Shown piece by piece: positions 53,011 through 61,118 of a stretch of DNA of 64,000 nucleotides (position 1 is the first letter of the stretch; the number at the start of each line of letters is the position of its first letter). The position numbers were made by a program, and so were the translations under genes. Below the pieces are notes generated by a model. That model did no database searches, had not been told where the DNA came from, and saw only the letters and a list, made by a program, of their open reading frames with translations. Source of the DNA: Mangrovimicrobium sp048323675 (GTDB lineage Bacteria; Pseudomonadota; Gammaproteobacteria; Pseudomonadales; Halieaceae); NCBI RefSeq assembly GCF_048323675.1, contig NZ_JBLWFK010000006.1, positions 186,001 to 250,000 on the forward strand, in the 5' to 3' direction.

Positions 53011-55017
53011 TTACGCCCCCTTCCCCAGAATTCTGATGAACGTATCCAGATTCACGCTACCATTGATTTCCTGCTTCCAGCGTATCGTCGGTGCTGGTTT
53101 TTTCTCATCGAAAGCTCTTGATATCCACCCTAAAGGAGGGCTTTCGCTCCCGGTAATCAGCTCGGGAGCATCAGTAGCCGATGGCATTTCCATCACCACT
53201 GTCACTCCGGAAGGGGCCTCGATGCTGACCCGATTTACACCCGCGTCCGCATCCAGAGAAACCTTGCAGTGTTCACTACAATGCCAGTGCCACTCCAGTT
53301 TGTGGTGTCCGCGACACTCGAGAAAATCAACGACATGAATCATCCGTTCACGCTTGCGAAAACTTACTCGACGTCGATGCATCACCGGATCTGGCAACCG
53401 CAGGTAACCATCATGCTCTGCCTGCCAGACTTCTTCATTATCACCGAGATGGAATTCAAGGCATTTTGCATTCGCATGCTTCAGCCACATAAAGTTGCCA
53501 GCAGAAACGGACTGATCCACGCCGTCCACACGAACTGTATTGTGTGCCGAAGTACCCTTGAAGTAGTTCCTCCACTCTCGCTGCGTGTGGTAGGCGTATG
53601 TGCCAGGATCGACCAGAATCTCCTGCCCGGACACGGAAAGAGTGAATGCCAGAGCGTCAGCATGCCCATGTGCCGCGATTGATAAATACCCCAGGGGGCC
53701 TGCATCGGCAATCAACCTCACCTCGTCGGCAGTCTCGAACGCATCACCCAGTAGGTAGTACCCGCTCTGTGGAAACGCGCGTTGAACTGGAAGCCCTGCC
53801 GCGTCAGCTTGCAACGACCCAAATTCAGTGCTGGCGGCATCGCCCAGCAACCATCTGGTCTTGTCGTCGAAGCCACATCCTTTCGCCTTGAAGTCGCGAC
53901 GACCGAAAACTACTGCGCCGGTAGCGAGCAGCGATCGGTAAACGTCCCGGGACAACGCAAAATCCACCATTACTGCATCATCCGAATCCCCGATCATGGG
54001 AATGGTGCCGGAAACACTCATCATCGAGGCTATGAATTGGAGCATGCTCTCCAATTGCTTCCAGTAGCGATCACTAAACAAAACGGAATTGGCCTTACCG
54101 ACGACAGCACATAGCAGCAACATGTCTGTGACCTCATGATGGTACCAGATACCCTGCTCCCGATTTCCGCCGTCTTCCGCGTTTTGCAACACGGCTTCCG
54201 ATTCAAGGCCATCTCTGGCTACCTCCCGCCAATAGGTACTTTCTCGCCAGAGAGGCCAGGTCAGCGCTCCTATGAACAAACCGGCATACTCCCCGAGCAG
54301 ATGATTGTTCGCGGACGAATACCTGGAAAAGTGTCCCACTATAAAATGTTGATGCTGGTATATCGAGGCCAGCCAGCGGTCGCGAAGATTGGCATGGCTC
54401 GACAGCGAAAACATCGCAGATCGGTCACCACCGAGTAGATGCCATGCAAAAGCCCAATTCATCAAACGCAGTCCCAGTTCCAGTGAACTCGACCAATTCA
54501 CTCCCTTCGGATACGGGTTTTGCGCAATCCAGGAATCGAGCAATGTTGCAGCCCCCTCCAGATACCGCTGCTCGCCAGACAAATGCCAAGCCTGCGCCAA
54601 AAAGACCAGCGCGTGATGGCGGTTCGGTTCCCAGAGGTACTTTATATCGCCAACGATCGCCTCATTGCGATAGTCCAGGGTCTTCCCGAACTCCAGCGGA
54701 GCACGGGTATCGGTTCTGGGGTCACGATGCCAATCCGGAGGAAAACCGAGAGGCGCCGATTCAAGCGCGAAAACCTTGAAGTAACCTTCCAGAACCCTGT
54801 CTGCCCGCGCCAGATACCCGGCCCTACTCTCGCCGAAATTGACCGGGAGTGGATCGACCCAGGGCAATCCGCTCGATCCGACAGGTTCAGCCGGTTCTCC
54901 ACCTAACCCCAAGCCAATACGACCGAGCCAGCCTCCCGACATCTGTCGAACCCGATAAAGGATCTCGGCAGGATTCATCGCCCTCAGGCGGTTCCATTTC
55001 CACTGCAGTGAACTCAA
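53011..55017 (-). CDS. Heparinase II/III family polysaccharide lyase
   Basis: 668 residues. The N-terminal (alpha/alpha) toroid (about 75-370) has NRHHALVFLAQAWHLSG and SSLELGLRLMNWAFAW. The C-terminal antiparallel beta-sheet domain (about 395-668) has the catalytic-region motif AAHGHADALAFTL (about 450). Family members cleave uronate-containing glycans by beta-elimination. It lacks an obvious signal peptide, as is usual for the copies in exopolysaccharide gene clusters. Start TTG 55017 is supported by family alignment; ATG 54978 is possible. First gene of the minus-strand operon with algD and GT4. Confidence 0.87.
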   Translation of the reverse strand: MSSLQWKWNRLRAMNPAEILYRVRQMSGGWLGRIGLGLGGEPAEPVGSSGLPWVDPLPVNFGESRAGYLARADRVLEGYFKVFALESAPLGFPPDWHRDPRTDTRAPLEFGKTLDYRNEAIVGDIKYLWEPNRHHALVFLAQAWHLSGEQRYLEGAATLLDSWIAQNPYPKGVNWSSSLELGLRLMNWAFAWHLLGGDRSAMFSLSSHANLRDRWLASIYQHQHFIVGHFSRYSSANNHLLGEYAGLFIGALTWPLWRESTYWREVARDGLESEAVLQNAEDGGNREQGIWYHHEVTDMLLLCAVVGKANSVLFSDRYWKQLESMLQFIASMMSVSGTIPMIGDSDDAVMVDFALSRDVYRSLLATGAVVFGRRDFKAKGCGFDDKTRWLLGDAASTEFGSLQADAAGLPVQRAFPQSGYYLLGDAFETADEVRLIADAGPLGYLSIAAHGHADALAFTLSVSGQEILVDPGTYAYHTQREWRNYFKGTSAHNTVRVDGVDQSVSAGNFMWLKHANAKCLEFHLGDNEEVWQAEHDGYLRLPDPVMHRRRVSFRKRERMIHVVDFLECRGHHKLEWHWHCSEHCKVSLDADAGVNRVSIEAPSGVTVVMEMPSATDAPELITGSESPPLGWISRAFDEKKPAPTIRWKQEINGSVNLDTFIRILGKGA

Positions 55018-55282
55018 GCTAGAGCACCCTGTAACCCGAAGTTGGAGGCATTACCCGGACAAGTTATACCAGCGGAGTGACAATTGTCATCAGCAAGGAG
55101 CGAAAAGGGGCATATACACACTGATTCATCTCGGCGCTATCGCAACGATGGCATGCGGACTGCACACCCCGGATCCACGGGGTTGACCTCACTCTGGATT
55201 CGAGAATTCACTTTCCAACGCATTTTCAGTGGAAAGTTTATGATTATTGGTTTAAAAGAAATGGTGTGCCTTTAAAAAATCG
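55018..55282. promoter_or_regulatory. Divergent intergenic region with palindrome and sigma-54-like promoter
   Basis: This 265-bp spacer separates the heparinase operon from the plus-strand methyltransferase. It holds a perfect 12-bp palindrome, TGACAATTGTCA (55078-55089), and a sigma-54-like promoter facing right, TGGCAT-gcgga-CTGCA (55149-55164). The latter has the required GG-N10-GC spacing and 9 of 11 consensus bases. The 3' part is AT-rich. I see no gene in it. Confidence 0.5.
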
Positions 55283-56197
55283 GTGCCAGAATTGCCTTCC
55301 GACAATACAGAAAACGTTCGCGAGAGATTCTCCCTTTCCGGCGAGGCCGAGATGTGGGACGGAATGTACCGGGAGGCATCCAATACATTTCAATACCATA
55401 TGCTTCTACGGCGCAATAACGCGCTCAGCTACATTGCGGAACACCATCCGACGTCCGTCAGCTTGCTTGACCTGGGCTGTGGCGCAGGGGTTTTGACAGA
55501 AGAACTTCTTAAAAAGGGTTATCGGACACATGCCGTCGATATCTCGATGGACATGCTCCGTCTCGCCGAAATGCGCTGTAGCGCATTTCCCGAAGGTGAG
55601 TACCTGCTAGCGCAAGGAGAGTGCTTTCACCTTCCGTTCAGGGACGCTCAATTTGACCTCGTAGTGTGTCTCGGCATGTTCGGCTACTTCAAGGAATCAG
55701 ATTTGGCATTGCAGGAAATCAATCGTGTTCTACGTCCGGGTGGAACGCTTATCCTCAGTGTAAGAAACAAATACCACGAGGTATTGACAGACCCCTTGCT
55801 CAGCGTCAAAAAAGTTATTGCAAAAATCTCGCAGGGTTTTTCCCGCGGCAAACCACGCGGCAAACCAGTAGCGGGAAGCCCCTCGCTGAAAGCTCCGGAA
55901 GACCGGCCCACCGGTGCGCACGCAAACGCGAGCGCAATATCTGGTAGCAATTTCATGATACGGATGTTTGAAAAGCCCGGGTATCTTATCGCTGGCGTCA
56001 CCAGGAACGGTTATGACCTGACCCAGATGGATGGGATCGGTTATGGCTCTCTACGACTGTTTGGCAAGCCAGTGATTCCGGAAAAGGTATCGATATCGCT
56101 TAGCAGGTTTTTTGAGCGTATTTTCCGAAAAACCCGCCTTCACTACCTCACTCGCTGGATTGCGGATGTCACAACATATGTATTCATAAAGTCGTGA
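55283..56197 (+). CDS. Class I SAM-dependent methyltransferase
   Basis: 304 residues. The N-terminal methyltransferase domain has motif I LLDLGCGAGVLTE (about 61-73), motif II THAVDISMDML and motif post-I FDLVVCLGMFGYF. An unusual basic/Ser-Pro insertion (GFSRGKPRGKPVAGSP, about 185-205) separates it from a C-terminal helical part. Possibly O-methylates a sugar of the island's polysaccharide. GTG at 55283 has no clear ribosome site, so the start is uncertain. It is transcribed divergently from the heparinase operon. Confidence 0.83.
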   Translation: MPELPSDNTENVRERFSLSGEAEMWDGMYREASNTFQYHMLLRRNNALSYIAEHHPTSVSLLDLGCGAGVLTEELLKKGYRTHAVDISMDMLRLAEMRCSAFPEGEYLLAQGECFHLPFRDAQFDLVVCLGMFGYFKESDLALQEINRVLRPGGTLILSVRNKYHEVLTDPLLSVKKVIAKISQGFSRGKPRGKPVAGSPSLKAPEDRPTGAHANASAISGSNFMIRMFEKPGYLIAGVTRNGYDLTQMDGIGYGSLRLFGKPVIPEKVSISLSRFFERIFRKTRLHYLTRWIADVTTYVFIKS

Positions 56198-56328
56198 AAC
56201 ACCCATGAACTCGATTTTAGCTTTTGAATCAGAAACATGCCGACCCACTAGTACAATTTGGGGAAGGCGGAGCTGATACCGAGGGCAGTCCCATGGAATG
56301 CCCACACCAGAGGTTTTGAAATCGCTCG

Positions 56329-57495
56329 ATGTCTGAATCGCTCTGCTCAAAATCCGACGTTGAAACCTCGGAGTTCAGGGTAGTCAACCTTTCAGAACTG
56401 ACTGATCGCACCGCCCTACCAGAACAGTGGTCTGAGTTGCTCACCCGCGCGACTAACCGGAACTTCCTGCAAGATACTCCCTGGGCCGAGGCAGTCTCAA
56501 ACATCCTGCTGCCCGGCAAACTGAACTATTACGCTGTTTATAATGACATGCGCATAGTGGCAATCGTGCCGCTGCAAAAGGTGAGTTCCGGGATCTGGCC
56601 ATTCGAATTGCGGTATCTGCTGCTGCCAACGCATACGGACATTTACCTGAATGATATTGTCATTGACCAGGACTATATCGACAAACCGATTCTATGGGAG
56701 ATCCTGAAACATATCAGGACCAACGAGGGTTTTCGTTGGGATTATTGCAGACTGCGTAAATTTTGCCGTTTTACCGCCCTGCATACCCAGTTAGCGCGTA
56801 CTGGCGCAAAGCTTCGCCGGGTTGGGGATTATGCTTATGCCCCCTGTAACGACGCACAAGATTATGACTCGTATTCCACAAAAATGTTAAAAAACGTGCG
56901 TCGGCTGGCCAACAAGGCTGCCAGGGAAATTGGCCCGATCGAGGTTTCCTGTAGCGAAGATCCGGCATCACGCGAAGCCTTCTACCAGGACTTTCTGGAT
57001 ATCGAGTCGTCTGGCTGGAAGGGTCCCACGGGAAGTGATACCAGTGTCATGTCCTCCGCGGTGGCCTCGGCGTTTTTTCGATCACTTTACACCAGCGACC
57101 GTGCGTCGTGGCATGCCCGGGTTTTCCTGCTGAAGTTTGGTGACAAGAAGGCGGCGTCACTGTTGACGATTAAAACCGGGACAGTCTGGTTCGTCCTTAA
57201 GACCGGTTATGAAGAACAGTACCGGGATTACGGCCCGGGTAATATCCTGCTACACAAGTTCATCGCGGAAGCTGTGGATGAACCCGAAGTGGAAAAGATC
57301 AATCTGACAACCTCACCGCTATGGGCGGACAGGTGGCACTTTCAACGAGAACCGGTCTACGAGACGATCCTTTACAGCAAAAGCCTAGCCGCCTTGGTAA
57401 GCCGCATGTATTTCTCCACCAGGAATTTCGTTTCACCGGTGGTCCGTTACTGGCGCGCCCGCAACGGTGCACTGAGGCCCTGGATACAGGGGTAA
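56329..57495 (+). CDS. FemAB/BioF2-like GNAT acyltransferase
   Basis: 388 residues of the GNAT-like PF13480 family, found in exopolysaccharide and exosortase-associated loci. Recognisable parts are the first-lobe region FLQDTPWAEAVSNILLPGKLNYYAVYND and the second-lobe catalytic region ARVFLLKFGDKKAASLLTIK followed by YRDYGPGNILLHKFI (about 300). It is predicted to acylate a sugar or amino sugar of the polymer. A 131-bp gap separates it from the methyltransferase, and a 6-bp stem hairpin follows at 57512. Confidence 0.82.
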   Translation: MSESLCSKSDVETSEFRVVNLSELTDRTALPEQWSELLTRATNRNFLQDTPWAEAVSNILLPGKLNYYAVYNDMRIVAIVPLQKVSSGIWPFELRYLLLPTHTDIYLNDIVIDQDYIDKPILWEILKHIRTNEGFRWDYCRLRKFCRFTALHTQLARTGAKLRRVGDYAYAPCNDAQDYDSYSTKMLKNVRRLANKAAREIGPIEVSCSEDPASREAFYQDFLDIESSGWKGPTGSDTSVMSSAVASAFFRSLYTSDRASWHARVFLLKFGDKKAASLLTIKTGTVWFVLKTGYEEQYRDYGPGNILLHKFIAEAVDEPEVEKINLTTSPLWADRWHFQREPVYETILYSKSLAALVSRMYFSTRNFVSPVVRYWRARNGALRPWIQG

Positions 57496-57511
57496 CGATA
57501 CCCGGGTAATC

Positions 57512-57528
57512 CGGCGGCTGTACCGCCG
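57512..57528. terminator. Hairpin between convergent FemAB-like and IPTL-CTERM genes
   Basis: CGGCGG-ctgta-CCGCCG stem, 17 bp after one stop and 27 bp from the other. No T-run; it may serve both strands. Confidence 0.45.
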
Positions 57529-57554
57529 AATTCAACCCGTGCGCAAAGCGAGGA

Positions 57555-58337
57555 CTAGCTTGCCCTGCCCCGCCTGAGACCAGCCGCACCCAGAACACCC
57601 AGGAGCAGGGTGCACAGGAACCAACCCAGATTACCAAACGTTGGCACAGCTTCGGGTTCCGCCGGCGGCGCACCTGGTGCCGCAGGTGGAGCGGGCGGGG
57701 TAACCGGGAGATTGGTAATCTGGAAACCGCCGATGGCATTTGTAGCCACGGCATCCCACGGCAACGCCCCATCCGCATCCTGGAATCGCTGGACGAAGAG
57801 TCCACTGGCATCTGCGGCAGTATAGTTGACGAGATTCTGTGTGCAGGTCACGTCAGCCGCGTAAGCGGCCGAGGGGTTGGAAAACCGCACAATCATGCCG
57901 CCACCGGGGAAACTGAAATCACTTTCAGCGGTGAACTGCAATTCATAATTTCCCACCACTGCATCGCCAAAAGGATTGGCGGGCGCCTGGGTATTGCTGA
58001 CTACAGTGGTGTAGGCACCTGCAGCGATATTACCCCCGTTAACCGTGGTGGGAACCATATCGACTTGCAGTGCAATTTCCACGTCGTTAGCCAACCCGGT
58101 ATCGAAGGCAATGGTATCGCCGGTGGCGATATCGAACGCCGGCAGGTTCTGGTACACGAAACCATAGAAAGGTGGCCAGTTGATACCTATGCCAAAAGGA
58201 AAGCAGACGCTTACGGCTGGCGTATTGCCCTCGATGGTCGTGACGGTTTGAGCTTGTGCCGGCAATGCAACGAGTGACACAGCACACAACGCCGCATTTA
58301 CCACGCTGCGTGGCGAGCGGAAAGACCTTATTTTCAT
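57555..58337 (-). CDS. IPTL-CTERM-like sorted surface protein
   Basis: 260 residues. A signal peptide ends at AQA (about residue 29). The mature domain is Thr/Ala/Asn-rich and beta-like with two or three cysteines (CFPFG, VTCTQN). A Pro/Ala-rich spacer (about 212-229) precedes a C-terminal sorting-like tail. The tail has VPTFGNLGW, a hydrophobic helix (FLCTLLLGVLGAAG) and the basic end LRRGRAS. This matches the IPTL-CTERM pattern processed by an exosortase (XrtH type), which is not in the window. Likely a surface or matrix protein of the polymer locus. Confidence 0.8.
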   Translation of the reverse strand: MKIRSFRSPRSVVNAALCAVSLVALPAQAQTVTTIEGNTPAVSVCFPFGIGINWPPFYGFVYQNLPAFDIATGDTIAFDTGLANDVEIALQVDMVPTTVNGGNIAAGAYTTVVSNTQAPANPFGDAVVGNYELQFTAESDFSFPGGGMIVRFSNPSAAYAADVTCTQNLVNYTAADASGLFVQRFQDADGALPWDAVATNAIGGFQITNLPVTPPAPPAAPGAPPAEPEAVPTFGNLGWFLCTLLLGVLGAAGLRRGRAS

Positions 58338-59040
58338 ACAATGCCCCTTTGGTAGTCCCTTGTATTTTTCTTCACCTGGCGACAGGTGTGCCCCCGCCTA
58401 CCAGAATACCCCCGGCTTTTTTCAGCCGATCGTCACTCATTCACGTGGAACCTTCCAGAAGTCCGTTGAGTGGCGTTTTAGCAGCTCACCGGTTTCAGCG
58501 TGTATTGGCCAGTTTTTGCGCTTTCGGCCAACCCAGGGGACAAAAACACCACTGGTGAGCCACTTTCCGGCCAGCTCCAAGCCAATACTAGCATACTACC
58601 TTTTTCCCGGCGTAAGCCCATTCACTGCCAAAGATTACCGTTCTCAGCAGGCGTTTGGGGAGCCGCGATGCCTGCATCAAACCCGCCTGGAGTAACACGT
58701 TCCACGTTGCTGCCAGTCGGCTTTCCTGACCTATCCACCAACATATTCCGGCGCTGGCATGCCATCCGGTAACCAATTGAAGTACCCAAATACTTCTTTT
58801 TGCCGATGTTTTTAAAGATGAAAACGCCTTTGCGGGCCCACCATCCGTACGAATTTGTGACCCATGTCACATGGTTAGTGTGTGTTCACTGCATTTCTAT
58901 ACTTTTCTCAAGAAATTCTTTTTAAGAATCATAATAGCCTCATAACATGTCAATAAGGAATTTCTCAGCGGTCGGAAACAAGCGCCACTGGGACGGGGAC
59001 TGGAATATTTCACGAACTCATTTCCGACGGAGATGAAATA
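58338..59040. promoter_or_regulatory. 703-bp intergenic region with upstream promoter elements
   Basis: No credible gene is visible; short ORFs here lack ribosome sites and coding character. The left side carries the leader of the IPTL-CTERM gene. The right side, before lyase gene 1, has a perfect CRP-like site at 58856-58871 and a TATACT box at 58898-58903. The last 150 bp before 59041 are AT-rich and could hold a long 5' leader. Confidence 0.6.
58856..58871 (+). promoter_or_regulatory. Perfect CRP/Vfr-type site TGTGA-N6-TCACA
   Basis: TGTGA-cccatg-TCACA is an exact match to the CRP half-sites with the correct 6-bp spacer. A TATACT -10-like box lies at 58898-58903, placing the site centre roughly 42-47 bp upstream of the expected transcription start, near the class II activator position. 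No good -35 is present, as expected for an activator-dependent promoter. It would drive lyase gene 1. Confidence 0.65.
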
Positions 59041-60738
59041 ATGAACAGGCATATTATTGAAACACTGAAAACAGGGGCTGCGCTTGCCAGAATCACTGCC
59101 GATCTCTGCACCACGAGCGTAATTTCATCAACGAGCAAGCTTCACAGCACTGGGAAATCACCTGCTTCCAGGGTAATCAGGTCGCTGGGAGCGGCGTCGT
59201 TCCTGGTCGCATCTGTGCTGCATGCACCACTCTCCAAGGCAAATCTCGATCACGAGTACGATTTCGAGTCGGGCAGTTTCGACGCGGCCTGCATCGGCAA
59301 CTGCCCTACGGTATCAAACGAGTATTCACGTAGCGGCCGCTACGCGATGCAGTCGACCATTTCCAGTAGCAGTTCCAACAAAAAACTCACCATGGCCGCC
59401 ATTCCCGGCAACGACAGGTTCATGGAATTCGAGCGCGACTACTGGATCGGCTTCAGTGCCTATCTGCCCCATGGCTGGGAGGTTCCCGGCAAAATGGAGG
59501 CGATTGCCACCATTCACCGCAAACCCGACCGCGGCGAAAAGGATTACGCCCTTTTCGCCCTTTACACCGGTAGCGGTGAGTGGGAAGTAGAGAACAGGGC
59601 TAACGGCATATCCACCCAGCAATGGACCCTGAACAGCGTTTACGAGGATGTCGGGCGCTGGAGCGACTTTGTCATTCATTACAAGCCCTCCTACCAGTCC
59701 TCTGGGATTCTTGAAGTGTGGAAGGATGGCGCCCTGGTAGCGAAACGCACTGGAGCCAACACCGAAAAGGATGATACCGGACCCTATCTGCGGTTGGGCC
59801 TCTATAAAGGGCGCTACAACGCACCGGCCAAATCCGTCTACCACGATGACCTTCGCATTGCCTCCGGTCCCTATGCGTCCTATGCGGACGTTGTACCCGG
59901 TGGAATATCGACCACTAGCGAAAACACATCCGGCGGCGACAGCACCTCCGGTAGCGATAGCTCCTCCTCCGGTAGTGGCAGCACCTCCATTAGCGATAGC
60001 ACTTCCGGTAGTGGCAGTACCTCCAGTAGCGATAGCACTTCCGGCGGCGACAACACTTCCGGCGGCACTGGCTCCGCAGAGGAAACGCACACCTTTGAAG
60101 AAGGGCTACTCGGCGACCTCGACTGCAGCGGCAACTGCCCACAGGTCAGCACCCGCTATTCACGCAGTGGCAACTATGCGATGGAGTCGACCATCACCAA
60201 TAACAGCCCCAACATCAAGCGCACCGAAGTGACAATTCGCGGTGCCAAGAAAAAAATGGAATTTGAACGCGACTACTGGATGGGCTTCAGTATTTTCCTG
60301 CCCCCGGGCTGGGAAGTGCCGAACAAAATGCAACTCGTGTACCAGATTCACCGCACCAATGACCCCGGTGAAACCGGCGGTCAGCCTCCCTTCGCCATCT
60401 ATACCGGCACTGGCAACTGGCGCGTTACCAGCCAGGCAGGTAGCGACAAACAGGTCTGGGACCTGAACCCTGTCATGCAGGATGTTGGGCGCTGGGTCGA
60501 CTGGGTAGTCCATTACAAGCCCAGCAAAGGCAATTCCGGGATCGTCGAGGTGTGGAAAGACGGTACCCTGGTGGCGAGCCGCCGGGGACAGACCACCGAG
60601 GACGACCTGGTAGGCCCGTACTCCAAGTGGGGCATCTACAAGGGACAGTATGACTTCGCCCCCATTACTGTCTATCACGACGACATCCGCGTTTCTTCTG
60701 GGTCTGGAGCGGGTTACCAGGACGTTGTCCCCCGCTGA
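59041..60738 (+). CDS. Secreted two-domain jelly-roll polysaccharide-lyase-like protein (lyase 1)
   Basis: 565 residues with two copies of a PF14099-type polysaccharide lyase-like beta-jelly roll (about 69-285 and 348-565) joined by a Ser/Gly/Thr-rich linker (about 290-345). An unusually long N-terminus (66 residues) has its hydrophobic signal core at 47-61. Both domains carry CxGNCP cysteine pairs and a YWIGFS/YWMGFS core. The C-domain has KRTE (R394, E396), QIH (Q435, H437) and GIYKG (Y533), resembling the RSELR/QIH/YFKAGVY triad of alginate-lyase folds. The N-domain reads KLTM and TIH instead, though Y255 is kept. It may act on a uronate polymer. Confidence 0.82.
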   Translation: MNRHIIETLKTGAALARITADLCTTSVISSTSKLHSTGKSPASRVIRSLGAASFLVASVLHAPLSKANLDHEYDFESGSFDAACIGNCPTVSNEYSRSGRYAMQSTISSSSSNKKLTMAAIPGNDRFMEFERDYWIGFSAYLPHGWEVPGKMEAIATIHRKPDRGEKDYALFALYTGSGEWEVENRANGISTQQWTLNSVYEDVGRWSDFVIHYKPSYQSSGILEVWKDGALVAKRTGANTEKDDTGPYLRLGLYKGRYNAPAKSVYHDDLRIASGPYASYADVVPGGISTTSENTSGGDSTSGSDSSSSGSGSTSISDSTSGSGSTSSSDSTSGGDNTSGGTGSAEETHTFEEGLLGDLDCSGNCPQVSTRYSRSGNYAMESTITNNSPNIKRTEVTIRGAKKKMEFERDYWMGFSIFLPPGWEVPNKMQLVYQIHRTNDPGETGGQPPFAIYTGTGNWRVTSQAGSDKQVWDLNPVMQDVGRWVDWVVHYKPSKGNSGIVEVWKDGTLVASRRGQTTEDDLVGPYSKWGIYKGQYDFAPITVYHDDIRVSSGSGAGYQDVVPR

Positions 60739-60759
60739 TAGCGCGGCTCCATAAATATC

Positions 60760-60797
60760 AATCCACGATCAGCAATGATCGTGGATTTTCCTTTTTA
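60760..60797 (+). terminator. Terminator of lyase gene 1
   Basis: A 12-bp perfect stem (AATCCACGATCA / TGATCGTGGATT, loop GCAA) is followed by a T-rich tract. It shares its sequence with the repeat after lyase gene 2. Confidence 0.85.
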
Positions 60798-61005
60798 ATC
60801 TAGCCAGAACGAGTCTGCCCTTGTCGACTCGCATTTTGTTGCCATCTGGAGACAAATTAACCTTCTGATTTTAAAGCTTTTTTTTTGATCGGCCGCCCAT
60901 CTGTCGCAAATCACTTGATAAATTTGTATCCAAAAACTGACAAACAACCCGTCGATGACCGAAAAATAACATCAAGACATTGTTTTTATTGTTTTTTTTT
61001 CACTG

Positions 61006-61021
61006 TGGCACGTCAAATGCT
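61006..61021 (+). promoter_or_regulatory. Sigma-54-like promoter of lyase gene 2
   Basis: TGGCAC-gtcaa-ATGCT has the invariant GG-N10-GC spacing and 10 of 11 bases of the TGGCAC-N5-TTGCW consensus. It lies 98 bp before the ATG. Two TGTC-N10-GACA-like sites lie 64 and 152 bp upstream, the usual place for enhancer-binding protein sites. Confidence 0.65.
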
Positions 61022-61118
61022 AGTAGTTCACTAACGTGCAACCAAGCGCACCGTACCCAGGGGCTTCATACGGCCCCAATCAAGTTACACACCCAATTCT
61101 ACTCAAAGAGGTTCTTCT

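Larger units (their letters stand above)
60739..61118. promoter_or_regulatory. 380-bp intergenic region between lyase genes 1 and 2
   Basis: Contains the lyase 1 terminator, then AT-rich DNA with two GlrR-operator-like sites: TGTT-N10-GACA (60837-60854) and TGTA-N10-GACA (60925-60942). A sigma-54-like promoter at 61006-61021 follows. No gene is visible. Confidence 0.6.

Noticed and set aside
56250..56290. Sigma-54 promoter for the FemAB-like gene
   Set aside because: TGGGGA-aggcg-GAGCT has the spacing but only about half of the consensus bases.
58970..59030. Sigma-54 promoter for lyase gene 1
   Set aside because: GG-N10-GC occurs here (cGGtcggaaacaaGC) but the flanking consensus bases are mostly wrong, so chance is the better explanation.
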